From positions 1 through 64,000 of the forward strand of contig JAIQDT010009058.1 of NCBI GenBank assembly GCA_021521415.1: a DNA stretch of 64,000 bases, in the 5' to 3' direction. This DNA comes from Bidens hawaiensis (taxonomy: Eukaryota > Streptophyta > Magnoliopsida > Asterales > Asteraceae). The notes under the pieces are model-generated. The model saw only the letters and a list, made by a program, of their open reading frames with translations. It was not told where the DNA came from and made no database searches. Below, piece by piece: positions 46,981-55,561 of the stretch; position 1 is the stretch's first letter, and every line of letters begins with the position of its first letter. The position numbers and the translations under genes are program-made.

Positions 46981-47780
46981 TTTAGTTCTGATATCGTAAT
47001 GAATGTAACAATAACTGACTGAACACCAATTTTATTATTTTTATTTTTAGTTTCGGTACCGTACCTTATGTAACCAAAATTGTAAAGAACATGACGGAAA
47101 CGCCCAGGTTTTACTAACACTCGAGTTCTATCGACTGACGTCACCCCATTGGTTCTCAGTTTTTATACTTTTTTCTTTTTTTTCTGTTTTTGTTTAGTTC
47201 CGATATCGTAACAAACGTAACAGAAACCGGCCGGATTTAGGTTGAATTACCGCATCGACGCCTGGAACAACAACGCTTGGGGTTTTACCGACTGAATAAA
47301 TGTTGTTATAAGTATTTAATTTTTTTATGTTAATATTTTTATATGTTACTTTGACGAATTTAGTTGTTGGGTTTTAAGGCTTGAGGTTTACCAACGTTGT
47401 CTATACCGTAACGAACGTAACCAATACCAACCAAATTCACATTGACTCACCGTCATAACGCTTGGGTTTACCAATGCCAGGGAACCAACGGACCGGTTTT
47501 ACCGATTGAATAAATATGTTAACTTTTTTCTAATACGCTATACAAGTGCCGCTATTTCTTTTTTGATTTTTATTTCAAACATTTTAGTTTGACGATTTTA
47601 TTTTTTAGGTTTACTTTAGATACCGTAACAAATGTGGCCAATACCGACCAAATTTGCGTTGACACGCCGGTAACACACCCAAATTTACCGACCAATTTCA
47701 CCACGCAACGTGTAGATAAATTACTACTTAAAATTCAAAAAAAAGTATTCTTTGTTTGCATATTTGGCTAGGATTATTTA
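46981..47780. repeat. Degenerate ACCGTAACGAACGTAAC repeats, no gene
   Basis: The phrase ACCGTAACAAACGTAAC or variants recurs near 46990, 47055, 47208, 47405 and 47622, with TTTACCGACTGAATAAA between. It looks like a decayed tandem array with units of roughly 70-220 bp. Confidence 0.5.
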
Positions 47781-47782
47781 CT

Positions 47783-48163
47783 TTCGTTTCTCATATATAG
47801 CTCAAGTGGTCAGATCCAGATGCGATAAATCCTTTGTGAGGAAGTCGAGTTCCTTTTGGACTTTTCGCTCTTCTTGCATTCGTTGATCTTCATGTACTTG
47901 TTTTCTTTCATCATGCATTTTTTTTGTTTTTCCGACTCCGAACCTCTTTTAAAGTCGACAATATGGGCAAGATTAACTCCTCCGGTTCATCAATAACAAA
48001 TTTGCGAGGTAACTCCTCCGGTTCATCAATAACAAATTTGCGATCATACTCGTCTAAGTTTATTTGGCAGCGAGCATTCGACGTGGCTGGGATGAAGAAA
48101 GTGGTGGCGGGACAGACGACGACTTTGGTGGTTTACGCATTCCCTCCAAGCATCCCCCAATGA
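47783..48163 (-). pseudogene. Degraded coding fragment, charged protein
   Basis: On the minus strand one frame reads KQVHEDQRMQEERKVQKELD followed by FLTKDLSHLDLTT and a stop. Upstream in other frames is VIDEPEELPRKF, repeated because of a 36-bp tandem duplication at 47974-48045. It resembles the C-terminal charged tail of plant NAM-associated or Harbinger-accessory proteins, but the match is weak and I do not assign a function. Confidence 0.3.
47974..48045. repeat. 36-bp tandem duplication
   Basis: Two copies of a unit starting TAACTCCTCCGGTTCATC lie end to end (starts 47974 and 48010). Confidence 0.9.
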
Positions 48164-48213
48164 AATGAAAAATGACCACGTCGGAGTCGCTTGAACTGCT
48201 TTTCGTAGAGTTG

Positions 48214-48584
48214 TTTGCAATGTGGTTGTAAGGGTTACTGATGCTGTTTATTTTTGTTGTTCATTAACTCGGGGAATAACCCAACCCGTCTGTCTCAGTC
48301 GCCATGGCTATGCGGAAGCAATCAGTCTCCAGGCTTCTTCTCCGCCTCCGTCACCACTCACAACCACCTCTTCTTCGTATAATCACCTCCTCTGATCCAA
48401 CTTCCCCAATCCAATCTCAACGTTTCACCGATAAACCAAACCGATGCATGTCTACACTCTGTTTTTATGCTCCCAATAATCGATTCCTAACACCCGGCAC
48501 CTTCTCATATTCCAATCGTTCCTTCTCAACTGAAGGCGAACAACCAGGCTTCTTTGATTACGATGATTTTGACACTGCCGCTGA
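48214..48584 (+). pseudogene. Left copy of OXA2-like gene 5' end (truncated exon 1)
   Basis: These 371 bp match 55191-55561 with one clear difference (GAACAACC versus GAACAGCC). The stretch has 90 bp of 5' flank and the first 94 codons of exon 1 from the ATG at 48304, up to DFDTAA. It then breaks into unrelated sequence; the frame runs on to a stop at 48639. It lacks all later exons. Sequence upstream of 48214 is the probable native promoter side of the gene. Confidence 0.9.
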
Positions 48585-48825
48585 AGTGATTGTATTGCTG
48601 GTTTTCAGCGAATATTTTCAAGTTAAGATTTCATTTTGAGATTTTTGGGTTGTTGTTATTATTATTATCCTGTGATAAGTGAATTTCTAGGGTTTGTGGT
48701 GAAATGGTTCCTTATGAAGTTTCGCAAATCAATTGATCTTGAAGTGATTGTATTGCTGGTTTTCAGCGAATATTTTCAAGTTAAGATTTCATTTTGAGAT
48801 TTTTGGGTTGTTGTTATTATTATTT
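48583..48825 (+). repeat. Filler with an 85-bp direct repeat (period 158 bp)
   Basis: GAAGTGATTGTATTGCTGG begins at 48583 and again at 48741. About 85 bp are identical and a unique 73 bp lies between. It sits exactly between the left OXA2 copy and the viral copy. Confidence 0.88.
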
Positions 48826-48826
48826 T

Positions 48827-48834
48827 GGATACCA
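48827..48834 (-). other. Viral primer-site start at the integration end
   Basis: The minus strand reads TGGTATCC; the first seven bases match the start of the Met-tRNA primer site of caulimoviruses, and the viral sequence then stops. About 470 bp separate it from the 35S-like TATA box, a plausible leader length. Confidence 0.45.
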
Positions 48835-49373
48835 TAAACCATTATTTGCGGAATGTTTTAGGAAAAATATTTTGTTTAAGGAAAGATATATTTCTTTTGG
48901 TAAGGAGAAACATATATAGAATCTTTTGAAGTATAATAACAGCAGAAATAAATTTATACCTTTCAATCTGTAATCAATCTATCTTGCTCTTGTAAATTCT
49001 AATCTTCTGCAAGTGACCAATCCAACAACACCATGATTTCCCTAACGCCCTCTTGGCTAAACGGTACTCTCCTTGGAGGCTACATAGGATTCCAGGTTTT
49101 ACAGGATGAAAACTTATTATGAGGAAGATAAAGGAATAAGATTTGAAAGGATATTTTTATTTCATCACTGTTTTTCCCGAAGGAAAACTTCTTGATATCT
49201 ACATTGTTTCTCCTTTAAGGAGATTTACTCACACATGCTTCTAGAAAATTAAAAGTAAAAGAAAAGGGGCGAGTGTTGATTCCCTTAAACCTAAATCATA
49301 CTTCTTTATATAGGAGAAGCAGATTTTTACAAATGACCAAAATGGCCTTCTTCTATCGTCATTGATGACGTTT
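48835..49373 (-). promoter_or_regulatory. Viral large intergenic region and leader
   Basis: Non-coding. On the minus strand there is TATATAAAG at 49304-49312, about 60 bases after the transactivator stop, and AATAAA at 49156-49161, about 115 bases after the expected start site. This layout matches a 35S-type promoter followed by a poly(A) signal in the terminal repeat and a long leader. Confidence 0.6.
49304..49312 (-). promoter_or_regulatory. 35S-like TATA box of the viral copy
   Basis: TATATAAAG on the minus strand, pointing to the left, away from the complete OXA2-like gene and towards its truncated copy. Confidence 0.6.
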
Positions 49374-50855
49374 TTAGTCTATATACCCATGTGTTGGGTC
49401 TAGGTCTCTGGTGTCTTCTTCCGAAAAGTAGATTCCTTCTTCAGTGGAAGAGCTGCTTTTTGTTAAAGTTGCTTTGCACCATGTGCATTGGTGGTCCTCA
49501 ATGATTTCTTTTAACTTTTGGCAAAGTTTTTCTTTAGTGGTGGGACTGACTTCCACTTTATTTTCAATAATTTGTTGTGTGAAATTATTGATGGCTGCCC
49601 GTTCGACTTGTGGAAGAGGCGTTGTGCTATAGCTTGTAATAATGCAATTATTGCTGCAATAATTTACTTTGTTAAAGCTTCCTCTCTTGATTTTGTCAAG
49701 ATTGTGAAAGATCCTAATGAATCTTTCTGTTCTGATTGAACTCCAGTTTTCAATGTCTTCATCATCGTTCATAATTTTTGAAGGATTGACAGTTCTTGTT
49801 TTGGCTAGGCCAATTTCTAGGTGATGGTAGGCGGGAAAAGTACTTCCTTGATACCAATCGGGAAGAGTGGATGTGCATTTGACAAAGATATTTGCATCCT
49901 TTGCTGCTGCAATCTTCTTTCGAAAGTTTTTAATTGCTTTCTTCATTCCTTCTGTCAATAAACTGATTTCTAGCAAATTAGATGCAGGATAAATAAACTT
50001 GATTAATCCAGCAGAAAATGCTAGAGAAACAAGTTCTGGGCTAGAGCCTGGACAAAAGACAATTAGGCTTTTAGTGGCCTTATCTTCTGTGTAGATATGT
50101 TCGGACTCAAAATCGTTTTGACTAAGGGACCTTGCTTTGGACCATATTGTCCTGAATTCATCCAGAGATATGATATCCTTTTCTTCTTTTTCTTCAAAAC
50201 ATGTCATTTTTGAGAAATTTGTGGGAGCTTCTCTGAACTCTATAATTTTTTCTGGTTTCCTGGGTTTCAAAGGTTCAGGAAAAGTTATTACCTTTAGAGG
50301 TATTTCTTTTTTGCCGAATTCTGCAGAAAAACGTGTAGCTTCTTGTTGAGCTTGATACAAGGTTTTGTATTTTCTAAACGGGAAGGGATTTCCCGAGGTG
50401 TATTTGGAGACTAGAGACCAGTCTTCATAAATACCTCTGTGATCACCGTCAAAAATGACATAGAACCTAGAAGTATCTTTTTCTGGTTTGTTAGCCATTT
50501 CTGAGTAACTTGGTCTGAGAGAGACCTTTTCAGTTTTTGGCAAACTGTCAGCCATCAACGGATTTGTTGTGTCTTTACCAGAGCCGTTTGCTTCTGGACT
50601 AGATGAAGATTGTGGTTCTTCATTTACCTTATTTTTGCTTTTTTCCAAAGCAACAGGAGTTAACGGACTTGAGTGTTCTTTACCCTTAGCCGTTTGTAAG
50701 GGAATAGATTCAGATTGTATCCTTTCGGATTCCTGTTCTGAATTAACAGTTGTTGCTTTTAGACTTTCGTCATATAAAGCTATTTTTTCTTGAATGACTT
50801 TAAGCTCAATGATCAAGAATTTTTCTTTAAGGCGTAATGCCTTTAATTCCTCCAT
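49374..50855 (-). CDS. Caulimovirus-type transactivator/viroplasmin (ORF VI-like), intact frame
   Basis: This 493-codon frame has no stop. The N-terminal 35 residues are Leu/Lys/Glu-rich and likely helical. Residues 40-125 are Ser/Pro/Glu-rich and probably disordered. Residues 131-183 match the viroplasmin (RNase H1 N-terminal-like) fold, with SRFYVIFDGDHRGIYEDW and YKTLYQAQQEATRF. The C-terminal end has CTWC and an acidic tail. In the family this protein builds inclusion bodies and lets ribosomes reinitiate on the polycistronic viral RNA. It is the only full-length viral ORF here. Whether it is expressed is unknown. Confidence 0.85.
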   Translation of the reverse strand: MEELKALRLKEKFLIIELKVIQEKIALYDESLKATTVNSEQESERIQSESIPLQTAKGKEHSSPLTPVALEKSKNKVNEEPQSSSSPEANGSGKDTTNPLMADSLPKTEKVSLRPSYSEMANKPEKDTSRFYVIFDGDHRGIYEDWSLVSKYTSGNPFPFRKYKTLYQAQQEATRFSAEFGKKEIPLKVITFPEPLKPRKPEKIIEFREAPTNFSKMTCFEEKEEKDIISLDEFRTIWSKARSLSQNDFESEHIYTEDKATKSLIVFCPGSSPELVSLAFSAGLIKFIYPASNLLEISLLTEGMKKAIKNFRKKIAAAKDANIFVKCTSTLPDWYQGSTFPAYHHLEIGLAKTRTVNPSKIMNDDEDIENWSSIRTERFIRIFHNLDKIKRGSFNKVNYCSNNCIITSYSTTPLPQVERAAINNFTQQIIENKVEVSPTTKEKLCQKLKEIIEDHQCTWCKATLTKSSSSTEEGIYFSEEDTRDLDPTHGYID

Positions 50856-50953
50856 TTCTTTTTTATTTTCTAAACCCGAAATCCCCTTTACTTAAAATTT
50901 ATAAAAAAGAGATATTGAATTTGTGAGATGATAAATATGAGCTTGTGTGGTCC

Positions 50954-50963
50954 TTATTTATAA
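50954..50963 (-). promoter_or_regulatory. 19S-like TATA box before the transactivator ORF
   Basis: TTATAAATAA on the minus strand, about 100 bases upstream of the ATG at 50855 and inside the gap after pol. The position fits a 19S-type subgenomic promoter. Confidence 0.5.
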
Positions 50964-50980
50964 CCGGGTAAATAGTGATT

Positions 50981-52986
50981 TCAATTATTTTGAAAATCAC
51001 GTGTAAGGCAATCAGCCAAGACATTTTTTGGCCCCTCAAGGTGCTCAATATCAAAAGCATATCTTGAGAACCACATTTGCCATCTGACGAGGCGTCCTTG
51101 TTTATTATCTCCAGAAATTTTTGTTTTAAGGAAATAAGTAAAATTTTTGTTATCTGTCCTGACTAGGAATTTTACAGGAGTGAGATAAATGGAAAATTTT
51201 GAGATAGTATTTTTAACCGCTAGTAATTCTTTTTCATTACTGTGATAATTTCGTTCAGCTGGTTTAAAGCTTCCCGAAGTGTATCTGCATATCTCTTCTT
51301 TTTCAGCTGTTTTAGCCTTTAGAACTCCTCCCCAAAAATCGTTTGAGGCATCTGTTTCTATAATAAGAAAATCTTTTTCTTTTGGGAGATAAAGTTTTGG
51401 AAAATCTGTTAATTTTTTCTTTATCTTTTTTATGTAATCAGTATCAGATTGTTTCCATTCCCAAACATAATCTTTCTTTAATTTTACCTGTAACGGTTTT
51501 CTAAGCTCTGCAAGCTTTGGAATATAACTTTCTGCATAAGTTAAAACGCCCAAAAATCTTTGAAGATGTTTCTTGTCTTCTAAGATATTAGGAAATTTAT
51601 GCAAATTTTCTAAAATGTGTTTTTTGAGGACAATGAGTCCCTTGATCAATTTCTAAGCCTAAGAAATTTATTTTTGTTTTAAAAAGATTTGCTTTCTTTT
51701 TAGATAAAATTATTCCATATTTTTCAATTGTTTTTAGAACTGAAAAAACATGAAAATAGTGCTTTTCTTCGGAGTTTGAGAAAACTATTATATCGTCAAC
51801 ATAGACGGTACAATATTCTTCTAATCCTCTTAAAGCGTTTTGCATATGTCGTTGAAATATGCTGGGTGCTTGTTTTAAACCAAAAGGAACTACCTTCCAT
51901 TGATAATGTCCGTCTGGGCATGTAAATGCAGTTAATAACTGCGATTCTTCATCTAATAGTACCTGCCAGAAACCACTTTTGCAATCGAAACTTGAAAAAA
52001 TGGTTTTTCCTCTTAAGAGGGTTAGTAACTCTTGCATACATGGGAGATTATGGCTATCACCTTTAGTAGCTGCATTGATTGCTTTATAATTTACAACCAT
52101 TCACTTTTTTCCTCTTCTTTTTTTCTGCCTCGTTTTCAACTAAGAATGCAGGAGACATGTGAGGAGATTTACTTGGGACTATTAATTTAAGATTTAATAG
52201 TTCTTTGATTTGTTTTTTAAATTCTTCCTTATCCTGGGGACTATATTTCATAGGTTTTACCCTGATTATAGTTTTTGGATCAATTAACTCTATTGATGCT
52301 TTCATCCATTTTTTGGATTTTTCAGGATCTATAGGGTTTTCTGAGCATACTTTCTCAAGTATTTCTTCAATTTTTTGATACTTTCTTATTTCTAGAAAAT
52401 ATTTTTCTTCAGGTTTTATAACTTATTGAGTTATATTAGTACCTGGTATTTGTTTTGTTTTTGAATCTTTTTTCATAGATTCAAGAAATCCGGGCTTTCC
52501 TAATTGAAAGGCTTTTGTTACTTTTTTAATCAAAATCATTTCTTGATTAAGATGAAAAGATATTCTATCAAGCCATTGGGTAAATGGACCATATAACTGA
52601 CAGAAATTGTTTCCTAAGAGAATATCAATACTTGATTCCTGTTGATAGATTGTTGGAATAATAAAAGGTTCTCCTGAGAAATAGACAATCAGATTTCTAC
52701 AGACTTTATCCAACTTAATTGTTTCTTGATTGGCGATTGTTACATCAATGCTTCTGGGAGTATTTTCCCATAATTCATCGGGTATAACATGCTTGCTTGC
52801 GAGACATAGACTTGCCCCTGTGTCTATATAACAATGTAGAGTTATAATTTTATATCCTTTTAGGAAAATTTTTCCCTTGATATAAATTGAGTTAGGATTA
52901 GTTATGTTTGAATATACTAACTCATTTTTCTTTTGAGAAAAATGTAAAATATCTTCTTCCCAATTGATAATTAGGTTTTTATTCAT
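50981..52986 (-). pseudogene. Viral polymerase (protease, RT, RNase H), broken
   Basis: The ATG at 52986 overlaps the coat stop by ATGA. The aspartic protease core is CYIDTGASLCLASKHVIP (about 52840-52790). A TAA at 52423-52425 interrupts the frame, which continues to 52084. A frame change near 52100 follows. RT motifs are FSSFDCKSGFWQV, FGLKQAPSIFQRHMQN and the catalytic TVYVDDIIVFSNS (about 51815-51775). A second frame change near 51640 leads to RNase H with IIETDASNDFWGG, NEKELLAVKNTI and RTDNKNF, ending at 50981. Length, about 668 codons, is near the family norm. One stop and two frameshifts disable it. Confidence 0.9.
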
Positions 52987-54369
52987 CCAGATTCTTCGGA
53001 AGAGAAATCTTCAGAGGATGAATCACTAATTATTTTTAATGAATATACTTGCATATAATCATCAAAACTATCTTCAGAGGGAAAATATCCATCTGTTTTT
53101 GCTATAGAGATAAGCTTCGTTTTCTCTGGAAATTTTTGTCTATTAGGACATTCGTTAGCATAATGCCCTTCCTCAGAGCATATCCAACATCTACATTTCT
53201 TTTTTCCTTGAGGACAAACCTTAGGTTTTTCTTTTGAGAAGTATTTACCAGGAGTAAATTTTCTCTTTTTATTTTTCCAGAATCTTTTCTTTGGTTTATA
53301 CCTTTTTTTATATTTCTTTTTGAAATATTTTTTATCTTTTGTTTGCTTACAGCCGAAAGATAACTGTGGAATTTCTGCTAATTTCTTGCAACAGTTTTTG
53401 TTGAATCTTTTTAACTGTTTTTGTTTTTTAGAGAAATCACAATATGTAGCAATTTCTTCTTTAGCAATTTTAGTAGCAAACCCTAGAGAATGCATTGTTA
53501 AACCGTTTTTCTCTTTATTCCATCTTTCTTTGGCTTTTTCACCCACGATTGGAATTTTTCATTAAGTAGACTTCTACCCAAGAGTGGTATTCTCCTGTAC
53601 TTAATTTGTATAAATTTGTTTCGAATAAACAGGTGAATTCGTCTAAAAGACAGATGTCACATAACTGTGCTCTTGTTAAATTTTGTCTTGCTTTTTCAAG
53701 CAATTTCTGGTTTTCTAGATCTTTATTAGAAAAGAAATCAAGGCCTAAAAACATAGTGTATAAGGCGTTAATAATTTGTTCAAAAAGATCAATACCATCT
53801 AAATCCTCATTCCATGAGGTTCCTTTGATAAAATCTTGTATTATTCCCGCGGACTTATGCTCTATTAGTAATAACAAGGTTTTAGCATTAGAGAATTCTT
53901 CTTCATTAGACTGAATTATCAGGCTAATTTCGGTATTCCATTTATCAATTACCTCTTTTCTTTTTTCGAGGTCAAAGATACAGTCAATTTTTATAGTGTC
54001 AATGGCAGTAGAGCTTCCATTGTTAGCACTAGGTATTCCCTTATGATATGGCATAGAGAATTCAGCTTTTGCTTTTTTATAGCGTGTTCTACCATAACTA
54101 GTACTAGCTTGATGCATTCTAGTATTTTGTTTTGGAATTTCATCTTCTTCTGAAGAATCTTCTTCCTCTTCTGTTTTAGGCTCTGGAATAACCAAAACTG
54201 TTTCTTTTGGGAAATATTTTTCGTTCAAATTTTTATTTTCAAAAAATTTTTTCTCGCATTCATCTTCACTTAAAGACAAAAGTTGAACGAGTTCATTAAT
54301 TTGATCCACTGGAAGGGTATCTAATTGCTCATTAAAAACTTGTTCTAATTTTTGCGTAATAGAATTCAT
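52983..54369 (-). pseudogene. Viral coat protein, one frameshift
   Basis: The first part (53539-54369, 276 codons) has an acidic N-terminus with EEEEDSSEEDE and a core starting near MPYHKGIPS. The second part (52983-53546, 187 codons) is Lys-rich and has a CCHC zinc knuckle CWICSEEGHYANEC, then an acidic Ser/Glu tail. The two parts overlap by 8 bases in different frames, so a single indel near 53545-53590 explains the split. Combined length of about 460 codons is near that of caulimovirus coat proteins. In the family the basic region and knuckle bind viral RNA. Confidence 0.88.
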
Positions 54370-54375
54370 TTTGAA

Positions 54376-54639
54376 TTAAGCTGTAGAAAATATAATTTCT
54401 TTTTCTTCAAGAACTTGTAAATGGTTCTTAATATCATATAAGGCTGAGAATTCTTTAGCAAGATTGTTAAGCCTTTCATGAGGATCCATATTGATGTCGT
54501 TTATCAAGTAATGAATTCTTATTTGTATGGAGTGAATGAGTATTCTATATTCATTCTTTTTAGATTGAATATTTCTAAAGGCTATTTTTAAATAATTTTT
54601 TATCATTGCCTTATTTTGACTTTTGAAGGTCTTCTTCAT
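54376..54639 (-). CDS. Small viral ORF of unknown function (87 codons)
   Basis: It lies between the VAP-like ORF (overlap 29 bases) and the coat ATG (6-base gap), which is a typical relay spacing for translation of polycistronic viral RNA. The product is basic at its start and predicted helical (IQIRIHYLINDINMDPHERL, then LAKEFSALYDIKNHL). I do not recognise it. The better-known caulimoviruses do not have an extra ORF at this place, though related genera carry unassigned small ORFs. Confidence 0.6.
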   Translation of the reverse strand: MKKTFKSQNKAMIKNYLKIAFRNIQSKKNEYRILIHSIQIRIHYLINDINMDPHERLNNLAKEFSALYDIKNHLQVLEEKEIIFSTA

Positions 54640-54922
54640 TAGAGTTAAAAGGCCAAGTTAGCGCGTTTGGACTTTTGGAATTTCCTAATGATGGATTTCC
54701 CACGTTGAAGTTAGGAAAAGAGTATTTCTGAGATTTTTCAGAAATTTTTTCTTTTTGCCTTACGGATGTTGAAGGCTGCGTTTTTTCGTGATTATCAATT
54801 TTTTCTAAGACATCTTTGATAATTTTTGCCGCAATGACTTCTAAATTTTCTTTAGTAGCCATGTTGTCTATTTTATTAATTAATTCTTTAATTAATTCTT
54901 CTATTTTTATGAGTGAACTCAT
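54611..54922 (-). CDS. Virion-associated protein-like ORF (ORF III-like)
   Basis: 103 codons. Residues 1-45 form a heptad-type coiled coil (IKIEELIKELINKIDNMATK). The C-terminal half is basic and Pro/Asn-rich and ends near GNPSLGNSKSPNALTWPF. A coiled coil plus a C-terminal ..NPKALTWPF-type end is the layout of caulimovirus virion-associated proteins, which bind the capsid and the movement protein and take part in vector transmission. The frame is open. The start ATG is 85 bases after the movement-ORF stop. Confidence 0.75.
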   Translation of the reverse strand: MSSLIKIEELIKELINKIDNMATKENLEVIAAKIIKDVLEKIDNHEKTQPSTSVRQKEKISEKSQKYSFPNFNVGNPSLGNSKSPNALTWPFNSNEEDLQKSK

Positions 54923-55007
54923 ATTATTCTTAGAGGATATATGTTTATTTATGCTTCAATTTCTTTTTCTAAAGTGACTATAGTATTTAAAATTAGTTTT
55001 GAGGATA

Positions 55008-55190
55008 TTATATCCCAACAACTTCTTTTAAAATCTCACCGTACTTATCTATCCTTTCAGACATAGACCTCATTAATTGAAGTTCACTGTTACCAGCTTC
55101 TCTTAAATGTGAAGAGGTTCCTGCATAACTATGTCTTGGTTTAGACACAAGTATTTGTTTGTTTCGAGCAATATCAATTGCCCAGTTTTC
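55008..55190 (-). pseudogene. Movement-protein C-terminal fragment
   Basis: An open frame of 60 codons runs from the junction at 55190 to a TAA at 55008-55010, ending RIDKYGEILKEVVGI. It is helical and comes just before the VAP-like ORF, where the movement gene (ORF I) lies in this virus group. No catalytic or 30K-core residues remain because more than 80% of the gene is absent. The assignment rests mainly on position. Confidence 0.55.
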
Positions 55191-55561
55191 TTTGCAATGT
55201 GGTTGTAAGGGTTACTGATGCTGTTTATTTTTGTTGTTCATTAACTCGGGGAATAACCCAACCCGTCTGTCTCAGTCGCCATGGCTATGCGGAAGCAATC
55301 AGTCTCCAGGCTTCTTCTCCGCCTCCGTCACCACTCACAACCACCTCTTCTTCGTATAATCACCTCCTCTGATCCAACTTCCCCAATCCAATCTCAACGT
55401 TTCACCGATAAACCAAACCGATGCATGTCTACACTCTGTTTTTATGCTCCCAATAATCGATTCCTAACACCCGGCACCTTCTCATATTCCAATCGTTCCT
55501 TCTCAACTGAAGGCGAACAGCCAGGCTTCTTTGATTACGATGATTTTGACACTGCCGCTGA
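55191..55561 (+). repeat. Right copy of the 371-bp duplication
   Basis: Direct repeat of 48214-48584. It begins TTTGCAATGTGG at the viral junction and runs to CTGCCGCTGA inside exon 1. Only the first 90 bp are upstream of the ATG at 55281. Confidence 0.92.

Larger units (their letters stand above)
48826..55190 (-). mobile_element. Endogenous pararetrovirus (Caulimovirus-like), incomplete
   Basis: On the minus strand the order is movement-protein tail, VAP-like ORF, small ORF, coat protein, protease-RT-RNase H, transactivator, then promoter and leader. Separate ORFs with a viroplasmin-type transactivator point to the Caulimovirus/Soymovirus group rather than badnaviruses or petuviruses. There is no integrase, as expected. 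Most of the movement gene is missing. No aphid-transmission-factor ORF is seen between the movement tail and the VAP-like ORF. Coat and pol carry frame breaks, so the copy cannot act as a virus on its own. Confidence 0.9.
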
